The translations under genes were made by a program, and so were the position numbers. Below the pieces are notes generated by a model that did no database searches, had not been told where the DNA came from, and saw only the letters and a list, made by a program, of their open reading frames with translations. Shown here in pieces: positions 6,525 through 8,851 of a stretch of DNA of 8,851 bases (the stretch's first letter is position 1; every line of letters starts with the position of its first letter). Source of the DNA: Rhodobacterales bacterium (GTDB lineage Bacteria; Pseudomonadota; Alphaproteobacteria; Rhodobacterales; Rhodobacteraceae); assembly GCA_009992615.1 (NCBI GenBank), contig JAACVA010000146.1, positions 1 to 8,851 on the forward strand, read 5' to 3'.

Positions 6525-7172
6525 ATGACCGTGAAACTCGACATTCTGTCCGATCCGATCTGCCCATGGTGTCTGATCGGCAAGACATGGCTGGACCGCG
6601 CGCTGGAACAGCGCCCCGACCATCCGTTCATCGTCGAGTGGCATCCGTTTCAGCTGAACCCCGACATGCCCGCCGAAGGAATGGATCGGCGCGCCTATCT
6701 CGAGGCCAAGTTCGGCGGCAAGACGGCGGCGGTACGGGTATATGGCCAGATCGAACAGGCGGCGGAAAAGGCCGGCATCACGATCGACTGGTCCCGCATC
6801 ACCCGCACGCCCAATACGCTGAACGCCCACCGGCTGATCCACTGGGCGGGGCTTGAGGGGCGCCAGACTGCGGCAACATCGGCGCTGATGGACGGCTATT
6901 TCCGGCAGGGGCGCGATATTGGCGACACTGCGGTTCTGCTGGACATTGCGCAAGTGATCGAGCTGGATCGTGCCCTGATTGCCCGCCTTCTGGCCAGTGA
7001 CGCCGATATTGCCGAGATTCGCGCCCGCGATGCCCACGCCCGCGCCCGCGGCGTGACCGGCGTGCCGACATTTGTGCTGGGCAATGCCCATGTTCTGACC
7101 GGGGCCCAGCCGACCGACCTGTGGTTGCGGGTGCTTGACGATCTGGCCGCGCAATCGGATGAGCCGTCGTGA
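6525..7172 (+). CDS. DsbA family oxidoreductase, FrnE-like (thioredoxin fold)
   Basis: A 215-aa protein with the DsbA/2-hydroxychromene-2-carboxylate isomerase fold (PF01323-like). A CPWC active site lies at residues 13-16, right after the first strand (KLDILSDPI). The insertion-domain signature TPNTLNAHRL is at 95-104, and the cis-proline loop is GVPTF at 179-183. There is no signal peptide, so it should be cytoplasmic, unlike classical DsbA. The paired cysteines and the P-N-T-x-x-A-H motif are typical of FrnE-type proteins, which include polyketide-associated enzymes and a redox-active disulfide isomerase. A glutathione-dependent isomerase acting on the neighbouring ligase's pathway is an alternative. 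ATG at 6525 follows the ligase stop by 2 bases, with AAGG (6514-6517) as ribosome site. Its stop overlaps the exporter's start (GTGA). The tight linkage implies a shared function with the ligase and exporter, but the substrate is unknown. Confidence 0.9.
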   Translation: MTVKLDILSDPICPWCLIGKTWLDRALEQRPDHPFIVEWHPFQLNPDMPAEGMDRRAYLEAKFGGKTAAVRVYGQIEQAAEKAGITIDWSRITRTPNTLNAHRLIHWAGLEGRQTAATSALMDGYFRQGRDIGDTAVLLDIAQVIELDRALIARLLASDADIAEIRARDAHARARGVTGVPTFVLGNAHVLTGAQPTDLWLRVLDDLAAQSDEPS

Positions 7173-8440
7173 GGGCCCCCACCCGGCCCCTCGCGCAGGG
7201 CGAATTCATCGCGCTGATGGCAATGATGCTGGCCACGGTGGCGTTTTCCATCGACGCCATGCTGCCCGTTCTGCCCCGGATCGCGGCGCAGCTCAGCCCC
7301 GGTGCGCCGAACAATGCGCAACTGATCCTCACCACATTCGTGCTGGGTATGGGGATAGGCACGTTCTTTGCCGGGCCGATTTCCGATTCCATAGGGCGCA
7401 AACCGGCAATTCTGGCGGGTTTTGCGCTGTATGCCATTGGGGCCGTCGTGGCGGCTTTTGCGCCGACGCTGGAAACGCTGCTGGCGGCGCGTCTGGTTCA
7501 GGGGCTTGGGGCATCGGCGCCGCGCATCGTGTCGACGGCGATGATCCGCGATCTGTATTCCGAGCGGCGCATGGCACAGATACTGTCCTTTGTGATGATG
7601 ATCTTCATCCTGATCCCGGCGGTTGCGCCGTTTCTTGGATCAATGATCATCGCCGCCTTCGGCTGGCGGTCGATTTTTGTGGCCTTCGTGATATTTGCCT
7701 TGATCGGCGCGCTGTGGATGACCCTGCGCCAGCCGGAAACGCTGCACCCCGAATATCGGCAAAAGTTGCGCCTCGCCCCGCTGAAACGCGCCCTGGCCGA
7801 GGTGTTGGGCCATCCGATGGTGCGGCTTTACATCGCGGTGCTGGCCCTCGGGTTTGCCCAGCTTTTCGCGATGCTCAGCTCGATCCAGCAGGTATTTGCC
7901 GATGTGCATGGCCGCGCCGACAGCTTTCCCTTGTGGTTCATGGCGATGGCTGTGCTGTCGGGCGGCGGCACCATCGTGAACGCCCGGTTGGTGATGCGGC
8001 TGGGGATGCGGCGGCTGGCGATCACCGCCTTTGGGGGGCAGGCGGTGCTGTCTGCGGTTCTTATCCTGGCCAACCTGACCGGTGCCTTGCCAGCAAGCCT
8101 GGCCTTTCCGACTTTTTTTGTCTGGACCGTCTCGGTGTTCTTCATGGCAGGGCTGACCTTTGGCAACCTGAACGCCCTGGCGTTAGAGCCGATGGGCCAT
8201 ATCGCGGGCATGGCGGCCTCGGTCGTGGGTGGCGTTTCGACCGTGCTGGCGGTGATGATCGCAGTGCCCATCGGGCTGGCCTTCAACGGGACGGCGGTGC
8301 CACTGATGGCGGGAACGCTGGTGTGTTCGACGCTGGCCTTTGTGCTGATGCACCTGTCGCGCAGGGTTGATCCGACGCCCAAAAAAGCCGTACCCGGCCA
8401 CACGCCGGGGATCGGCGCCGGTCAGACGCCCCTGCAATGA
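7169..8440 (+). CDS. MFS multidrug-type exporter, Bcr/CflA family
   Basis: A 423-aa inner-membrane protein with about twelve hydrophobic segments, expected to be a proton-driven drug/metabolite antiporter. TM1 carries SIDAMLPVLP (27-36) with the acidic D29 seen in the Bcr/CflA (DHA1) group. MFS motif A is GPISDSIGRKP at 69-79, motif B is ARLVQGLGAS at 107-116 with R108, and an antiporter-motif-C-like IPAVAPFLG lies at 149-157. The last about 25 residues are a polar tail. Start is GTG at 7169, overlapping the stop of the DsbA-like gene; in-frame ATGs at codons 17, 19 and 20 would cut into TM1, so GTG is preferred. Ribosome site is weak, consistent with translational coupling. As last gene of the ligase operon it probably exports a substrate, product or toxic intermediate of that pathway, which is inferred from linkage only. 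Confidence 0.92.
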   Translation: MRAPTRPLAQGEFIALMAMMLATVAFSIDAMLPVLPRIAAQLSPGAPNNAQLILTTFVLGMGIGTFFAGPISDSIGRKPAILAGFALYAIGAVVAAFAPTLETLLAARLVQGLGASAPRIVSTAMIRDLYSERRMAQILSFVMMIFILIPAVAPFLGSMIIAAFGWRSIFVAFVIFALIGALWMTLRQPETLHPEYRQKLRLAPLKRALAEVLGHPMVRLYIAVLALGFAQLFAMLSSIQQVFADVHGRADSFPLWFMAMAVLSGGGTIVNARLVMRLGMRRLAITAFGGQAVLSAVLILANLTGALPASLAFPTFFVWTVSVFFMAGLTFGNLNALALEPMGHIAGMAASVVGGVSTVLAVMIAVPIGLAFNGTAVPLMAGTLVCSTLAFVLMHLSRRVDPTPKKAVPGHTPGIGAGQTPLQ

Positions 8441-8492
8441 ACTTATCCGAAATTTAATATCCCTCTGACTTAACCCTGAATCAAGAGCAAGT

Positions 8493-8513
8493 AACTGATA
8501 GAATTAGTTTTTT
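8493..8513 (+). terminator. Weak possible intrinsic terminator after the exporter gene
   Basis: AACTGA (8493-8498) can pair with TTAGTT (8504-8509), including one G-U pair, around a 5-base loop, and is followed by four T residues (8510-8513). The stem is AT-rich and short, so it would be a poor terminator. The same stretch contains TAGAAT (8499-8504), which could instead be a -10 box for the downstream transporter gene. Its best -35 partner, CTGAAT at 8476-8481, is weak. Confidence 0.25.
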
Positions 8514-8568
8514 CAGGATATTCTTGTGTTCTTGTGGCCCGCGTTGCGTGTCGGCGCACTGGATCGGC

Positions 8569-8639
8569 GCGGCGGTTTGCGGCCTGATCGGCAGAAGGCG
8601 CCGGAAAAGCGCCACCGCCTGCGTCCGCAAAGGCGCCGC
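8569..8639 (+). promoter_or_regulatory. Potential long hairpin leader before the substrate-binding protein gene
   Basis: Two paired arms flank this stretch: GCGGCG (8569-8574) with CGCCGC (8634-8639), and TTTGCGG (8576-8582) with CCGCAAA (8625-8631), separated only by a 1/2-base internal loop. Inside, GGCGC (8597-8601) pairs with GCGCC (8609-8613) around CGGAAAA, extended by GGC (8590-8592) with GCC (8617-8619). In RNA this forms a branched or extended hairpin ending 6 bases before the AGGGGA ribosome site (8646-8651). It matches no riboswitch class I recognise, and chance pairing in GC-rich DNA is possible. Confidence 0.35.
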
Positions 8640-8660
8640 ATCAACAGGGGACGTTACACC

Positions 8661-8851
8661 ATGAGAAACAGCCTTCTTTCCACCGCCTGCGTTTTGTGTC
8701 TGGTGGCCAGCCCGGCCTTTGCCGAGGTTCTGCGCTGGTCCTCGCAGGGCGACATCGTCACCTTCGATCCCTACGCGCACACCGAAAGCTTCACGTCGTC
8801 GGTGCTGCACCATGTCTATGAACCGCTGGTGCGCCGTGGGCTTGACCTGTC
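8661..8851 (+). CDS. Periplasmic substrate-binding protein of a peptide/nickel-type ABC transporter (partial, 3' end outside window)
   Basis: The first 63 codons of a gene running off the right edge. The product begins with a clear Sec signal peptide: MRNS, a hydrophobic core at about residues 5-17, and SPAFA ending at residue 21 with an AxA-type cleavage site before EVLRW. The mature start, VLRWSSQGDIVTFDPY followed by VLHHVYEPLVR, is typical of family 5 extracellular solute-binding proteins (SBP_bac_5, DppA/OppA-like). These capture peptides, nickel, opines or other small solutes and hand them to DppBCDF-type permeases, which would be expected just downstream. ATG at 8661 has AGGGGA (8646-8651) as a strong ribosome site 9 bases upstream. 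The ligand cannot be inferred from this fragment. Linkage to the ligase operon is only positional, with a 220-base gap between. Confidence 0.9.
   Translation, partial: MRNSLLSTACVLCLVASPAFAEVLRWSSQGDIVTFDPYAHTESFTSSVLHHVYEPLVRRGLDL

Noticed and set aside
4957..6588. Very long minus-strand open frame extending upstream of the XRE-cupin gene across the ligase gene
   Set aside because: It is the antisense of the ligase CDS, rich in Arg/Gly/Gln without domains. The helix-turn-helix protein has a natural start at 4956 with a promoter directly upstream.
8393..8409. CCCGGC-CACAC-GCCGGG hairpin near the end of the exporter gene
   Set aside because: It lies inside the coding sequence and is not followed by a T-tract, so it is not an intrinsic terminator; GC-rich coding DNA gives such hairpins often.
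1..8851. Mobile element, CRISPR, toxin-antitoxin or defence system
   Set aside because: No transposase, integrase, terminal repeats, spaced direct repeats or nuclease motifs were seen. The DUF4169/RHH pair resembles a toxin-antitoxin pair only in gene size and overlap, and neither product resembles a known toxin.

Overview
The window looks like ordinary chromosome from a high-GC alphaproteobacterium, most likely of the Roseobacter/Rhodobacter group (Rhodobacteraceae). This is inferred from the alphaproteobacterial-type SspB, the SspB / FumC / DUF4169 / ribbon-helix-helix gene order, the GC-rich third codon positions and the dense gene packing. No rRNA, tRNA, CRISPR array, insertion sequence, integrase or phage gene was seen. 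No intergenic stretch exceeds about 220 bases.

Layout. Positions 45-4328 hold a co-directional plus-strand run: a ChrA-type chromate transporter, an SspB-family ClpXP adaptor, a small SAM-dependent methyltransferase resembling bacterial phospholipid N-methyltransferases, class II fumarase (FumC), a 59-aa DUF4169 protein and a 76-aa ribbon-helix-helix protein. The last three genes are joined by ATGA stop/start overlaps and are almost certainly co-transcribed. A minus-strand XRE-cupin regulator (4336-4956) ends only 7 bases from the end of that run.

The regulator is transcribed divergently from a second plus-strand operon (5038-8440): an AMP-forming acyl-CoA synthetase/ligase, a cytoplasmic DsbA/FrnE-like oxidoreductase and a Bcr/CflA-type MFS exporter, joined by a 2-base gap and a GTGA overlap. 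The 81-base divergent promoter region carries a perfect 12-bp inverted repeat (4985-5016). It overlaps the predicted -35 box of the regulator gene and lies just ahead of the ligase start, so it is the obvious candidate operator. After a 220-base gap with AT-rich sequence and then a GC-rich leader that could fold, the window ends inside a gene for a family 5 periplasmic substrate-binding protein of a peptide/nickel-type ABC transporter.

How the parts may work together: the left half is housekeeping (TCA cycle, proteolysis adaptor, probable lipid methylation) plus anion transport. The right half looks like a small locally regulated metabolic module, in which a carboxylic acid is activated to a CoA thioester, a thioredoxin-fold enzyme acts next and an exporter removes a compound. 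Its substrate cannot be read from sequence. I found no clear evidence for an unprecedented system. The most worthwhile leads are the operator and near-leaderless promoter of the XRE-cupin gene, the orphan ligase module, and the uncharacterised DUF4169/RHH pair fixed to fumC.
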